Below are positions 1 through 7,400 of a stretch of 8,749 nt of DNA, one piece after another. The DNA comes from an uncultured Eubacteriales bacterium (GTDB lineage Bacteria > Bacillota > Clostridia > Oscillospirales > CAG-382). Position 1 is the first letter of the stretch. Every line of letters starts with the position of its first letter. A model generated the notes under the pieces. It was not told the DNA's origin and ran no database searches. It saw only the letters and a list, made by a program, of their open reading frames with translations. A program made the translations under genes and the position numbers. The DNA lies in the NCBI GenBank assembly GCA_900548115.1, contig URJL01000065.1, forward strand, positions 1 through 8,749, read 5' to 3'.

Positions 1-16
1 TGCGCGGGGCGTTCCC

Positions 17-54
17 GTGAAATACGAATTTCGGTGGTCGAAATTCGATTTCAC
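17..54. repeat. Imperfect inverted repeat (hairpin) in upstream element
   Basis: GTGAAAT (17-23) pairs with ATTTCAC (48-54), and CGAATTTCG (25-33) pairs with CGAAATTCG (39-47). A24 is a single bulge. G34 and T38 can form a G-U pair around a TGG loop (35-37). No T-run follows the stem on the + strand, so a classical intrinsic terminator reading toward argB is unlikely. The same TGG loop and outer GTGAA/TTCAC bases recur in the hairpin at 8531-8567. Confidence 0.8.
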
Positions 55-80
55 ACTACCCTTGTTATGTCGGTAAAAAT

Positions 81-110
81 TTGACCTATCCCTTTATGTT
101 GACATAAAAT
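81..110 (+). promoter_or_regulatory. Candidate sigma-70/SigA promoter for the arg operon
   Basis: TTGACC (81-86) resembles a -35 box with one mismatch. TAAAAT (105-110) resembles a -10 box with one mismatch. The spacing is 18 bases. A start of transcription near 117 would leave a leader of about 50 bases before argB, too short for a T-box or a large riboswitch. The motif lies inside the repeat element, in its degenerate unit and tail. The better-preserved units downstream do not show the same pair of boxes. A perfect TTGACA occurs at 99-104 but has no acceptable -10 at the right distance. This rests on motif match only. Confidence 0.45.
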
Positions 111-170
111 TTCGATGCGCAACAGAGCGTTCCGCCCCCACGACCAAATTCAAAAAAGAGGTATCCTGTC

Positions 171-1037
171 ATGAACAATGTTTTTTCCAATTCCGAACGG
201 GCGGAGGTGCTGGTTCAGGCGCTTCCGTACATCAAGCGCTACAACGGCAAGATCGTCGTGATCAAATACGGCGGAAACGCCATGATAAACGAGCATTTAA
301 AGGAACAGGTCATGGAGGATATCGCGCTTTTGCGGCTAATCGGCGTTAAGGTCGTGCTGGTTCACGGCGGAGGACCCGAGATCAGTGAGGTCATGGCGAA
401 GATGGGCAAAAAGCCCGAATTCATCGACGGCTGCCGCGTCACCGACAAGGAGACGGTCGATATCGTCCAAATGGTTCTGGCGGGCAAGATCAACAAAACG
501 CTCGTCAATCTTTTGGAAATGAAGGGCGGAAAAGCCATGGGCATTTCGGGTCTGGACGGCCGGCTGATCGAAGCGTCGGTCAAGGACAAAAAGCTCGGCT
601 ATGTCGGACATATCGAGCGCGTCAACATTACGCCCATCACCGACCTTTTGGAAAAGGGCTATATCCCCGTCGTTTCGACGGTCGGCTGCGACCTTAAAGG
701 AAACACCTACAACATCAACGGCGATACCGCCGCCGCCTTTATCGCGGGGGCGCTCGGCGCGGAGCGTCTTATCATGATGACCGATATCGCGGGAATCCTG
801 CGCAACAAAGATGACTCCTCGTCGCTCATCCCCGAAATAACGGTATCCGAAGCGCGCGCGCTTTACGAATCGGGCGTTGTTTCGGGCGGAATGATCCCGA
901 AGGTCGAATGTTGTATAGAAGCCTTGCAAAAAGGCGTAAAAAATGTTATAATAATGGACGGACGGGTTCCCCACTCCATTCTGATGGAGATTTTGACCGA
1001 TGAAGGCGCGGGAACCATGGTCACGGAGGACAAATAA
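171..1037 (+). CDS. argB: Acetylglutamate kinase (ArgB)
   Basis: Catalyses ATP-dependent phosphorylation of N-acetyl-L-glutamate, the second and usually controlled step of arginine synthesis; cytoplasmic. The 288-residue protein has the amino-acid-kinase fold signatures: KYGGNAM (32-38) with the phosphate-binding lysine and glycines, VHGGGPEIS (64-72), NINGDTAA (181-188) for acetylglutamate, and SGGMIPKVE (238-246) with the conserved lysine 244. About 24 extra residues precede the KYGG strand compared with the E. coli enzyme. They include SERAEVLVQALPYIKRYNGK, matching the N-terminal helix of the hexameric, arginine-inhibited class (family knowledge), so feedback inhibition by arginine is likely. 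The start is set by AAGAGG (156-161), nine bases upstream. It is first in the block and its TAA directly abuts the argD ATG. argC and argJ, which often precede it, are not in the visible 170 bases upstream. Confidence 0.97.
   Translation: MNNVFSNSERAEVLVQALPYIKRYNGKIVVIKYGGNAMINEHLKEQVMEDIALLRLIGVKVVLVHGGGPEISEVMAKMGKKPEFIDGCRVTDKETVDIVQMVLAGKINKTLVNLLEMKGGKAMGISGLDGRLIEASVKDKKLGYVGHIERVNITPITDLLEKGYIPVVSTVGCDLKGNTYNINGDTAAAFIAGALGAERLIMMTDIAGILRNKDDSSSLIPEITVSEARALYESGVVSGGMIPKVECCIEALQKGVKNVIIMDGRVPHSILMEILTDEGAGTMVTEDK
924..952 (+). promoter_or_regulatory. Possible internal promoter within argB
   Basis: An unusually AT-rich patch near the 3' end of argB contains TTGCAA (924-929), then exactly 17 bases, then a perfect TATAAT (947-952). 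Predicted initiation near 959 would give a leader of about 80 bases before argD. The same bases encode the ordinary conserved stretch LQKGVKNVIIMDG, so the match may be an accident of coding. It is listed because box quality and spacing are as good as anything else in the window. Confidence 0.35.
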
Positions 1038-2210
1038 ATGAGCGATATCCAAAAACTCGACGAACAATATATTGCCCATACCTACAAGCGTTTCCCGATC
1101 GAATTGGTGTCGGGCAACGGCGCGATTTTGACCGATGCCGACGGCAGGGATTATATCGACATGGGTTCGGGAATCGGCGTTTCGGCGCTCGGTCACGGCG
1201 ACGAGCTGTGGCAGAAAGCCGTTTTGGATCAAATATCGCGGCTCGCGCACGCCTCCAATTTGTATTATACGTCTCCCTGCGCGCTTCTTGCACAGCTTTT
1301 GAACGAAAAGACCGGCGGTTTTGCCCGCAAGGTCTTTTTCGCAAATTCGGGCGCGGAGGCAAACGAATGTGCGATCAAGGCGGCGCGGAAATATGCTTCG
1401 GACAAAGGGCAAAAGGATCGCTTTACGATCGTGACGCTGAAAAACAGCTTCCACGGCAGAACGCTTACAACCCTTGCCGCAACGGGGCAGGATCGCTTTC
1501 ACGCACTTTTCTGCCCGCTGACGCCCGGCTTTTGTTATGCCGCGGCAAACGACATCGAGGACGTAAAACGCGTGTCGCTTGAAAACAGGGCGTGCGCCGT
1601 GATGATCGAATGCGTTCAGGGCGAGGGCGGCGTTATTGCGCTCGAACGGGATTATGTACGAGAACTTCGCAAATTTACGGCGGAAAACGATATGCTGCTC
1701 ATCGTCGATGAGGTGCAGACGGGCAACGGGCGAACCGGCTCTTTGTACGCCTACATGCAGTACGGCATCACCCCCGATATCGTCACAACGGCAAAGGGGC
1801 TTGCGGGCGGTCTTCCGCTCGGCGCATGCATGCTCGGCGAAAAGGTCGAAGAGGTCTTTTCCTACGGCGACCACGGATCGACCTTCGGCGGAAATCCGGT
1901 TTGCTGCGCCGCGGCGCTGTCGATCCTCTCACGAATCGACGAGCCTTTGCTGAACGAAGTCAAAAAGAAGGGCGAATACGTGAAAAAAACGCTTACGGGC
2001 GCGTCGGGGATCGATTCGGTCACGGGAATGGGACTGATGGTCGGCATAAAGACCGCAAAGCCCGTCGCGGAAGTGGTCGAATATTGTCAAAAGCACGGTG
2101 TTTTGCCGCTGACCGCCAAGGACAAGCTTCGCCTTCTGCCGCCGCTCACCATATCGCCCGAGCTTTTGGAAAAAGCTGTCTCGGTCATCGCCGAGGGCGC
2201 AAGGCTTTAA
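1038..2210 (+). CDS. argD: Acetylornithine aminotransferase (ArgD)
   Basis: PLP-dependent class-III aminotransferase that converts N-acetylglutamate semialdehyde plus glutamate to N-acetylornithine and 2-oxoglutarate. The length of 390 residues is normal for the family. Visible signatures are NSGAEANE (103-110), FHGRT (138-142), ECVQGEGG (191-198), DEVQTGNGRTG (224-234, with the cofactor-ring aspartate), TTAKGLAGG (250-258, with the Schiff-base Lys253) and a HGSTFGGNP stretch further on. The start is supported by GGAGGA (1025-1030) seven bases upstream. The ATG follows directly on the argB stop, so the two are probably translationally coupled. In some bacteria ArgD also acts as the N-succinyl-DAP aminotransferase. 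That dual role is only a possibility here, but it is of interest because the operon ends with a DapF domain. Other class-III aminotransferases (ornithine, GABA) are less likely given the context. Confidence 0.96.
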   Translation: MSDIQKLDEQYIAHTYKRFPIELVSGNGAILTDADGRDYIDMGSGIGVSALGHGDELWQKAVLDQISRLAHASNLYYTSPCALLAQLLNEKTGGFARKVFFANSGAEANECAIKAARKYASDKGQKDRFTIVTLKNSFHGRTLTTLAATGQDRFHALFCPLTPGFCYAAANDIEDVKRVSLENRACAVMIECVQGEGGVIALERDYVRELRKFTAENDMLLIVDEVQTGNGRTGSLYAYMQYGITPDIVTTAKGLAGGLPLGACMLGEKVEEVFSYGDHGSTFGGNPVCCAAALSILSRIDEPLLNEVKKKGEYVKKTLTGASGIDSVTGMGLMVGIKTAKPVAEVVEYCQKHGVLPLTAKDKLRLLPPLTISPELLEKAVSVIAEGARL

Positions 2211-2297
2211 GTCCGTACGGTCGTGTCGCCTTGTTTTTGAAGAATCCTTCAAGGGTCAATGAAAAGTCCTTTGAGCGTTATTGGAAAGGATCCCGTT

Positions 2298-3284
2298 ATG
2301 AAAAGTCCGAAACACTTTTTGAAACTTCTGGATTTTACGCCCGCGGAAATCGCCGCGTATCTCGACCTTGCCGCAGAATTGAAGGCGAAGAAAAAAGCGG
2401 GGATCCCGCACCGCCTTTGCGAGGGCAAAAACATCGCGCTGATCTTTGAAAAGACCAGCACCCGCACCCGCTGTGCCTTTGAAGTCGCCGCGGCGGATCT
2501 CGGCATGCACGCCGTTTATCTCGACCCGAAGGCGTCGCAGATCGGCAAAAAAGAAAGCATCCCCGACACGGCGCGCGTTTTGGGACGCATGTTCGACGGG
2601 ATCGAATACCGCGGCTACGGACAGGAAATTGTCGAAGCACTGGCAAAATATGCCGGCGTTCCGGTGTTCAACGGTCTGACCAACGAATATCATCCGACGC
2701 AGATCTTAGCGGATTTTCTGACGATTCGGGAACATTTCGGTGAACTTTCGAAAAAAAAGCTTGTCTACATGGGCGATGCGCGGTATAATATGGGAAACTC
2801 CCTCATGGTCGGCTGTGCCAAGATGGGGATGAGCTTCGTCGCCTGTGCGCCGAAGGAATATTTCCCCGACGAGACGCTGATAAAGACCTGCGAGAAGATC
2901 GCGCACGAGACGGGTGCTTCGCTTTCGTTTGAGACCGACCCCGAAAAAGCGGTCGTCGGCGCCGACGTTCTTTATACCGACGTGTGGGTCTCGATGGGCG
3001 AGGACCCCGCCGTTTGGGAAAAGAGAATTGCCGACCTTACCCCCTACCGCGTGACGGAGGCGCTGATGCAAAAGGCGGGCGACCGCTGCCGCTTCATGCA
3101 TTGCCTTCCCGCGTTCCACGACCTTTTGACCGAAACGGGAAAGGAAATTTTCGAGCGCTTCGGAATTTCCTGCATGGAGGTCACCGACGAGGTGTTCGAA
3201 AGCCCCCGCTCCATTGTGTTTGACGAAGCGGAAAACCGCCTGCATACCATCAAGGCGGTTTTGGCGATGAGCCTTGCGGAATGA
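2298..3284 (+). CDS. argF: Ornithine carbamoyltransferase (ArgF)
   Basis: Transfers the carbamoyl group of carbamoyl phosphate to ornithine, giving citrulline; a cytoplasmic trimer in the known family. The 328-residue protein shows the carbamoyl-phosphate loop STRTR (54-58), HPTQ (132-135), the ornithine-loop motif DVWVSMG (228-234) and HCLP (268-271) with the reactive cysteine. These together indicate ornithine rather than aspartate or acetylornithine as the acceptor. The start at 2298 (MKSPKHFLKLLDF) is preferred: AAAGGA (2285-2290) lies seven bases upstream and the N terminus then fits the family. An in-frame ATG at 2259 would add 13 residues (MKSPLSVIGKDPV) but has only AAGGG three bases before it. 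The 87-base gap after argD holds only a weak hairpin (TTGAAG/CTTCAA, 2237-2252) and no clear terminator. Next to carAB, a biosynthetic role is more likely than arginine catabolism (arcB). Confidence 0.96.
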   Translation: MKSPKHFLKLLDFTPAEIAAYLDLAAELKAKKKAGIPHRLCEGKNIALIFEKTSTRTRCAFEVAAADLGMHAVYLDPKASQIGKKESIPDTARVLGRMFDGIEYRGYGQEIVEALAKYAGVPVFNGLTNEYHPTQILADFLTIREHFGELSKKKLVYMGDARYNMGNSLMVGCAKMGMSFVACAPKEYFPDETLIKTCEKIAHETGASLSFETDPEKAVVGADVLYTDVWVSMGEDPAVWEKRIADLTPYRVTEALMQKAGDRCRFMHCLPAFHDLLTETGKEIFERFGISCMEVTDEVFESPRSIVFDEAENRLHTIKAVLAMSLAE

Positions 3285-3344
3285 CCGAAAAATCGTTTTT
3301 TTCGGGCGGGCATAAAACCCCGCCCCGCCGCACGGCGGCATTTT
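3285..3344 (+). terminator. Stacked hairpins after argF: probable terminator or attenuator
   Basis: Directly after the argF stop, CCGAAAAA (3285-3292) pairs with TTTTTCGG (3298-3305), within a run of seven T (3296-3302). Next, GGGCGGG (3304-3310) pairs perfectly with CCCGCCC (3319-3325) around an AT-rich loop. A third stem, CCGCC/GGCGG (3325-3338), is followed by CATTTT. The third stem with its T-run is the most terminator-like arrangement, though the T-run is short. It may end or reduce transcription between the arg genes and carAB. Read-through cannot be judged from sequence. Confidence 0.55.
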
Positions 3345-3414
3345 CACGCTGCTTTGCAATTTTTATTACATAAAATAAACCCACTCACAACACAGATATT
3401 CGATGGGAGACGTT
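3345..3414 (+). promoter_or_regulatory. AT-rich carA leader with a weak promoter candidate and the deciding ribosome site
   Basis: The 70 bases before carA are much richer in A and T than the genes. They contain TTGCAA (3354-3359) and TAAAAT (3371-3376), but these lie only 11 bases apart, so they do not form a standard promoter pair. A separate carA promoter is therefore plausible but not shown. GGGAG (3405-3409) lies five bases before the ATG at 3415 and fixes that start. The in-frame ATG at 3403 overlaps this ribosome site. No recognisable PyrR-binding or other riboswitch structure was seen. Confidence 0.3.
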
Positions 3415-4485
3415 ATGGCATTTTTGGTATTGAGCAACGGACGTGTGTTTGAAGGCAAACGCATCGGCGCGGCGGGCGACAGCATCGGCGAGCTTGTGTT
3501 TACCACCGGCATGGAGGGGTATATCGAAACGCTGACCGACGAAAGCTACGCCGGACAGATCGTCATTCAGACCTTTCCGCTTATCGGAAATTACGGCATA
3601 ATCGAGGAGGATTTCGAGGGAAAATCGGCAGTGCGCGGGTATATTGTCCGCGAGGAATGCGAAACACCCTCGAATTTTCGCTGTAATTACCCCTTGGACG
3701 AATTTTTGAAGAAAAACAACATCCCCGGACTTTGCGGCCTTGACACCCGCGCACTTACCCGTATGCTGCGCGAAGAGGGCACGATGAACGCCATGATCTG
3801 CGACACGGTACCCGAAGTGCTCGACGCGCTGAAAAATTATGCGGTGCGGGGCGTTGTCGCCGAGGTCAGCCGAAAAGAACCGGCGGTCTGTCCCGCGGAA
3901 GGAGAGACGCGCTTTCGCGTTACGCTTTTGGATTACGGCGCCAAGAACAACATCATCCGAAGCCTTACAAAGCGCGGCTGTGAAGTGACCGTCGTGCCGC
4001 AGAATACCTCGGCGGAGGACATTTTGGCGGGCGATCCCGACGGGATCATGCTCTCGAACGGTCCGGGCGATCCCGAGGAAAACACCTACTGTATCGAACA
4101 GATCCGAAAGCTTATCGGCAAAAAGCCCATCTTCGGAATCTGTCTCGGACATCAGCTCACGGCGCTTGCCATGGGCGGAAAGACCATGAAATTGAAATAC
4201 GGACACCGCGGCGCCAATCAGCCCGTGAAAGAGGTCGACGGCACGCGCACCTATATCACCAGCCAGAATCACGGCTACGCCGTCGTAAGCGAAAGTCTCG
4301 GCAAAGAGGCGCGCGTGACCTTTATCAACGCCAACGACAAAAGCTGCGAGGGCGTCGAATATCCGCTTCTCGACTGCTTCACCGTTCAGTTCCACCCCGA
4401 AGCCTGCGGGGGTCCGAAGGATACCGACTTTTTGTTTGACCGCTTCATCGAAAAAATGAAAGGAGCCGACTATGCCGCGCGATAA
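3415..4485 (+). CDS. carA: Carbamoyl-phosphate synthase small subunit, glutaminase (CarA)
   Basis: Hydrolyses glutamine and passes ammonia to the large subunit for carbamoyl phosphate synthesis, feeding arginine and pyrimidines. The 356 residues comprise the N-terminal CPSase small-chain domain (starting AFLVLSNGRVFEG, which sets the start at 3415) and a C-terminal class-I glutamine amidotransferase domain. The triad is visible: Cys243 in FGICLGHQ, and His327 with Glu329 in FHPEACGG. MLSNGPGDPE marks the oxyanion-loop region. Starting instead at 3403 would add MGDV, which is not family-like and would overlap the GGGAG ribosome site. The last 14 bases overlap the start of the large-subunit gene, whose ribosome site AAAGGAG (4459-4465) lies within carA. 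Translational coupling is therefore very likely, matching the heterodimer. Confidence 0.97.
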   Translation: MAFLVLSNGRVFEGKRIGAAGDSIGELVFTTGMEGYIETLTDESYAGQIVIQTFPLIGNYGIIEEDFEGKSAVRGYIVREECETPSNFRCNYPLDEFLKKNNIPGLCGLDTRALTRMLREEGTMNAMICDTVPEVLDALKNYAVRGVVAEVSRKEPAVCPAEGETRFRVTLLDYGAKNNIIRSLTKRGCEVTVVPQNTSAEDILAGDPDGIMLSNGPGDPEENTYCIEQIRKLIGKKPIFGICLGHQLTALAMGGKTMKLKYGHRGANQPVKEVDGTRTYITSQNHGYAVVSESLGKEARVTFINANDKSCEGVEYPLLDCFTVQFHPEACGGPKDTDFLFDRFIEKMKGADYAAR

Positions 4486-7400
4486 TTCCGTTCGAAAAGT
4501 ACTTGTCATCGGTTCGGGACCGATCGTTATCGGTCAGGCGGCGGAGTTTGACTACGCCGGCGCTCAGGGCTGCCGCGTTTTGCGCGACGAAGGAATCAAC
4601 GTGGTGCTGGTGAACTCCAACCCCGCCACCATCATGACCGACAAAAACCTTGCCGACGAAATTTATCTTGAGCCGCTGAACGCCGAGACCGTTCGCCGCA
4701 TTATCGAAAAAGAGCGCCCCGACGGACTGCTGGCGGGACTCGGCGGACAAACGGGTCTTACGATCGCCATGCAACTGCACGCCGACGGAACGCTTAAAAA
4801 ATACGGCGTTCGTCTGCTCGGCTCGGATATCGACGCCATTAACACGGCGGAGGATCGCGAGCTTTTCCGCGACGCAATGAAAAAAATCGGTCAGCCGACC
4901 GTTCCGTCGGAAATTGCCGAGGACATCGAAACGGCGCTTGCCGCCGCAAAAAAGATCGGCTACCCCGTCATCGTCCGCCCCGCCTTCACGCTCGGCGGCT
5001 CGGGCGGCGGAATTTGCGAAAACGAAGAGGAATTCCGCATAACCGCCGAAACGGGTCTGGAGCTTTCGCCGATCACCCAAATTCTGGTCGAAAAATGCAT
5101 TTCGGGCTGGAAGGAAATCGAATTTGAGACCATGCGCGACGGTGTAGGAAACGTAATCGCCGTCTGTTCGATGGAAAATTTCGACCCTGTGGGCATTCAT
5201 ACGGGCGACTCGATCGTCGCCGCACCCGCGCTCACCCTTTCGGATAAGGAATATCAGATGCTCCGCTCGGCGTCGCTCGACATCATCTCGTCCATCGGCA
5301 TCGTCGGCGGCTGCAACTGTCAGTTCGCACTGAACCCCGAAAGCTTCGAATATGCCGTCATCGAGGTGAACCCCCGCGTTTCGCGCTCGTCGGCGCTCGC
5401 CTCCAAGGCAACGGGCTACCCGATCGCCAAGATCACGGCAAAGATCGCGCTGGGCTATACGCTCGACGAGATCCCCAACGACATCACGGGCAAGACCTGC
5501 GCCTGCTTCGAGCCGACGCTCGACTATGTGGTCGTAAAGTTCCCGAAATGGCCCTTTGACAAATTTGCCGGCTCCAGCCGCAAGCTGGGCACGCAGATGA
5601 AGGCAACGGGTGAGGTCATGGCGATCGGACAGAGCTTTGAGGCGGCCTTGATGAAAGCCGTGCGCGGAGCGGAAATTTCCGCCGACACCCTGAACATGCC
5701 TCCGCTCACCGACGAGCCGCTCGAGGTTCGTCTGCTGCAGCAAAACGACCGCCGCGCCTTCACCGTTTTCGAAGCGCTGAAAAACGGATACACCGTCGAA
5801 AAGCTCCACGAAATGACAAAGATTGACGAGTGGTTTCTGTATAAGCTTAAAAATCTTGCCGATTTCGAGCTGCATCTTGCAAAGGACGGCCTTTGTGAGG
5901 GCGATTACAAAAAGGCAAAGCGGCTCGGCTATCCCGACGAGGTCATTACCCGCCTTACGGGCGAAAAAAATCTTCCGTCGATCCCGTGCTCCTATAAAAT
6001 GGTCGACACCTGCGGCGCGGAATTCGACGCCGAAACGCCGTATTTCTATTCGTCTTATGACGAGGAATGCGAGTCGCGCGCTTTTCGGCGCAGCGGCAAG
6101 CCTGTCGTCATGGTTCTCGGCTCGGGTCCGATCCGCATCGGTCAGGGTATCGAATTCGATTACAGCTCGGTGCATTGCGTCTGGACGCTTCGAAAAATGG
6201 GCTATGACGTCGTCATCGTCAACAACAACCCCGAGACCGTCTCGACCGACTATGACACCGCCGACCGTCTTTATTTCGAGCCGCTGTGCAAGGAGGACGT
6301 CTTCAATATCATCCGCGTCGAAAAGCCTGTCGGCGTTGTAGTCGCCTTCGGCGGTCAGACGGCGATCAAGCTTACGGGATTTCTCGATAAACAGGGAATC
6401 AAAATTCTCGGCACGTCTGCGGAATCGATCGATATTGCCGAGGACAGAAGCCGTTTTGACGAGCTTTTGGAAAACTTCGGCATCCGCCGCCCGAAGGGCA
6501 TGGGCGTTCATTCGGTCGAGGAGGCGGTTCGCGCCGCCGAAAGCCTCGGTTATCCCGTGCTGCTGCGCCCGTCGTATGTCATCGGCGGACAGAACATGAC
6601 CATCTCGCGCAGCCGCGCGCAGACGGTGAAATATATGGAAACGATCCTGTCGGGCGGGATCGAAAACCCCGTTTTGGTGGACAAGTATATGCCGGGCACC
6701 GAGCTTGAGGTCGACGTTATCTCCGACGGAAAGGACGTTTTGATCCCGGGCATCATGGAGCATATCGAGCGCGCCGGCGTTCACAGCGGCGACTCGATCG
6801 CCGTTTATCCGCCGTACAACTTAAACGATCGCTTCTTAAAAAAGATCGTCGACTGCTCCGAAAAGCTGGCGCTTGCGCTCGGCACAAAGGGACTTGTCAA
6901 CATTCAGTATCTCATTTATGAGGGAGAGCTTTATGTTATCGAAGTAAACCCCCGCGCGTCGCGCACCGTGCCGTATATCAGCAAGGTAACGAACGTTCCG
7001 ATGGTAGACATCGCCTCCCGCGTCATGCTGGGCGAGGCGCTTCTCGATCTCGGCTACGGAACGGGACTTTACCGCACTCCGCCGTATTACGCCGTAAAAG
7101 TGCCGGTTTTCTCGTTTGAAAAGCTGTCCGACGCAAACTCGATCCTCGGCCCCGAAATGAAGTCGACGGGCGAGGTTCTGGGCATCGGAAAGACCATGGC
7201 GGAGGCGCTCTTTAAAGGACTTTGCGCCGCGGGATTTTCGGTTCCGTCGCAGGGCGACCGCAAAGCGGCGGGCGTGCTTCTGAGCGTCGAGGAAAACGAT
7301 TATCAGGAAATTCTGTCGCTTGCCAAGCGCTTTTACGACATGGGTCTTACCCTTTATGCGACGAGCGGCACGGCGCGGAACATCCAAAAGCTCGGCATTC

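Larger units (their letters stand above)
5..123. repeat. Intergenic repeat element, upstream copy
   Basis: Non-coding leader sharing its architecture with the element at 8516-8697. Both have a CGGGG-containing edge, a hairpin beginning GTGAA and ending TTCAC, a segment starting TGTCGG, and a conserved tail: AAATTTCGATGCGCAAC at 107-123 against AAATTTTGATGTGCAAC at 8681-8697. This copy has only one degenerate ~30-base unit (from 68), where the downstream copy has three plus a partial one. That accounts for most of the length difference. No open reading frame with a start and ribosome site is visible. It could be a short dispersed intergenic repeat or the remnant of a non-autonomous mobile element. 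The family is not recognised by name. Confidence 0.7.

Noticed and set aside
17..54. Intrinsic terminator of an upstream gene
   Set aside because: The stem is good but neither strand has a T-run directly after it. It is better explained as the repeat element's hairpin.
140..170. ArgR operator before argB
   Set aside because: Only one ATTCA-like half site (148-152) is visible, without the paired palindrome expected of an ARG box.
117..170. T-box or riboswitch leader
   Set aside because: The leader after the likely transcription start is only about 50 bases and lacks T-box elements or a terminator/antiterminator pair.
336..1874. Minus-strand open frame of 512 codons across argB and argD
   Set aside because: It spans two confirmed genes on the other strand and has the same reverse-codon composition. 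Long antisense frames recur opposite every gene here, pointing to codon bias.
3403..3414. carA start at the ATG at 3403
   Set aside because: It would add MGDV, lies on top of the GGGAG ribosome site, and has no site of its own. 3415 gives the family-like N terminus.
4445..6784. Very long open frame of 779 codons on the minus strand opposite carB
   Set aside because: It shadows the clearly real CarB frame. Its translation is rich in His, Arg, Asp and Val without family motifs, as expected from a codon-biased gene read backwards, and it has no matching ribosome site or neighbour.
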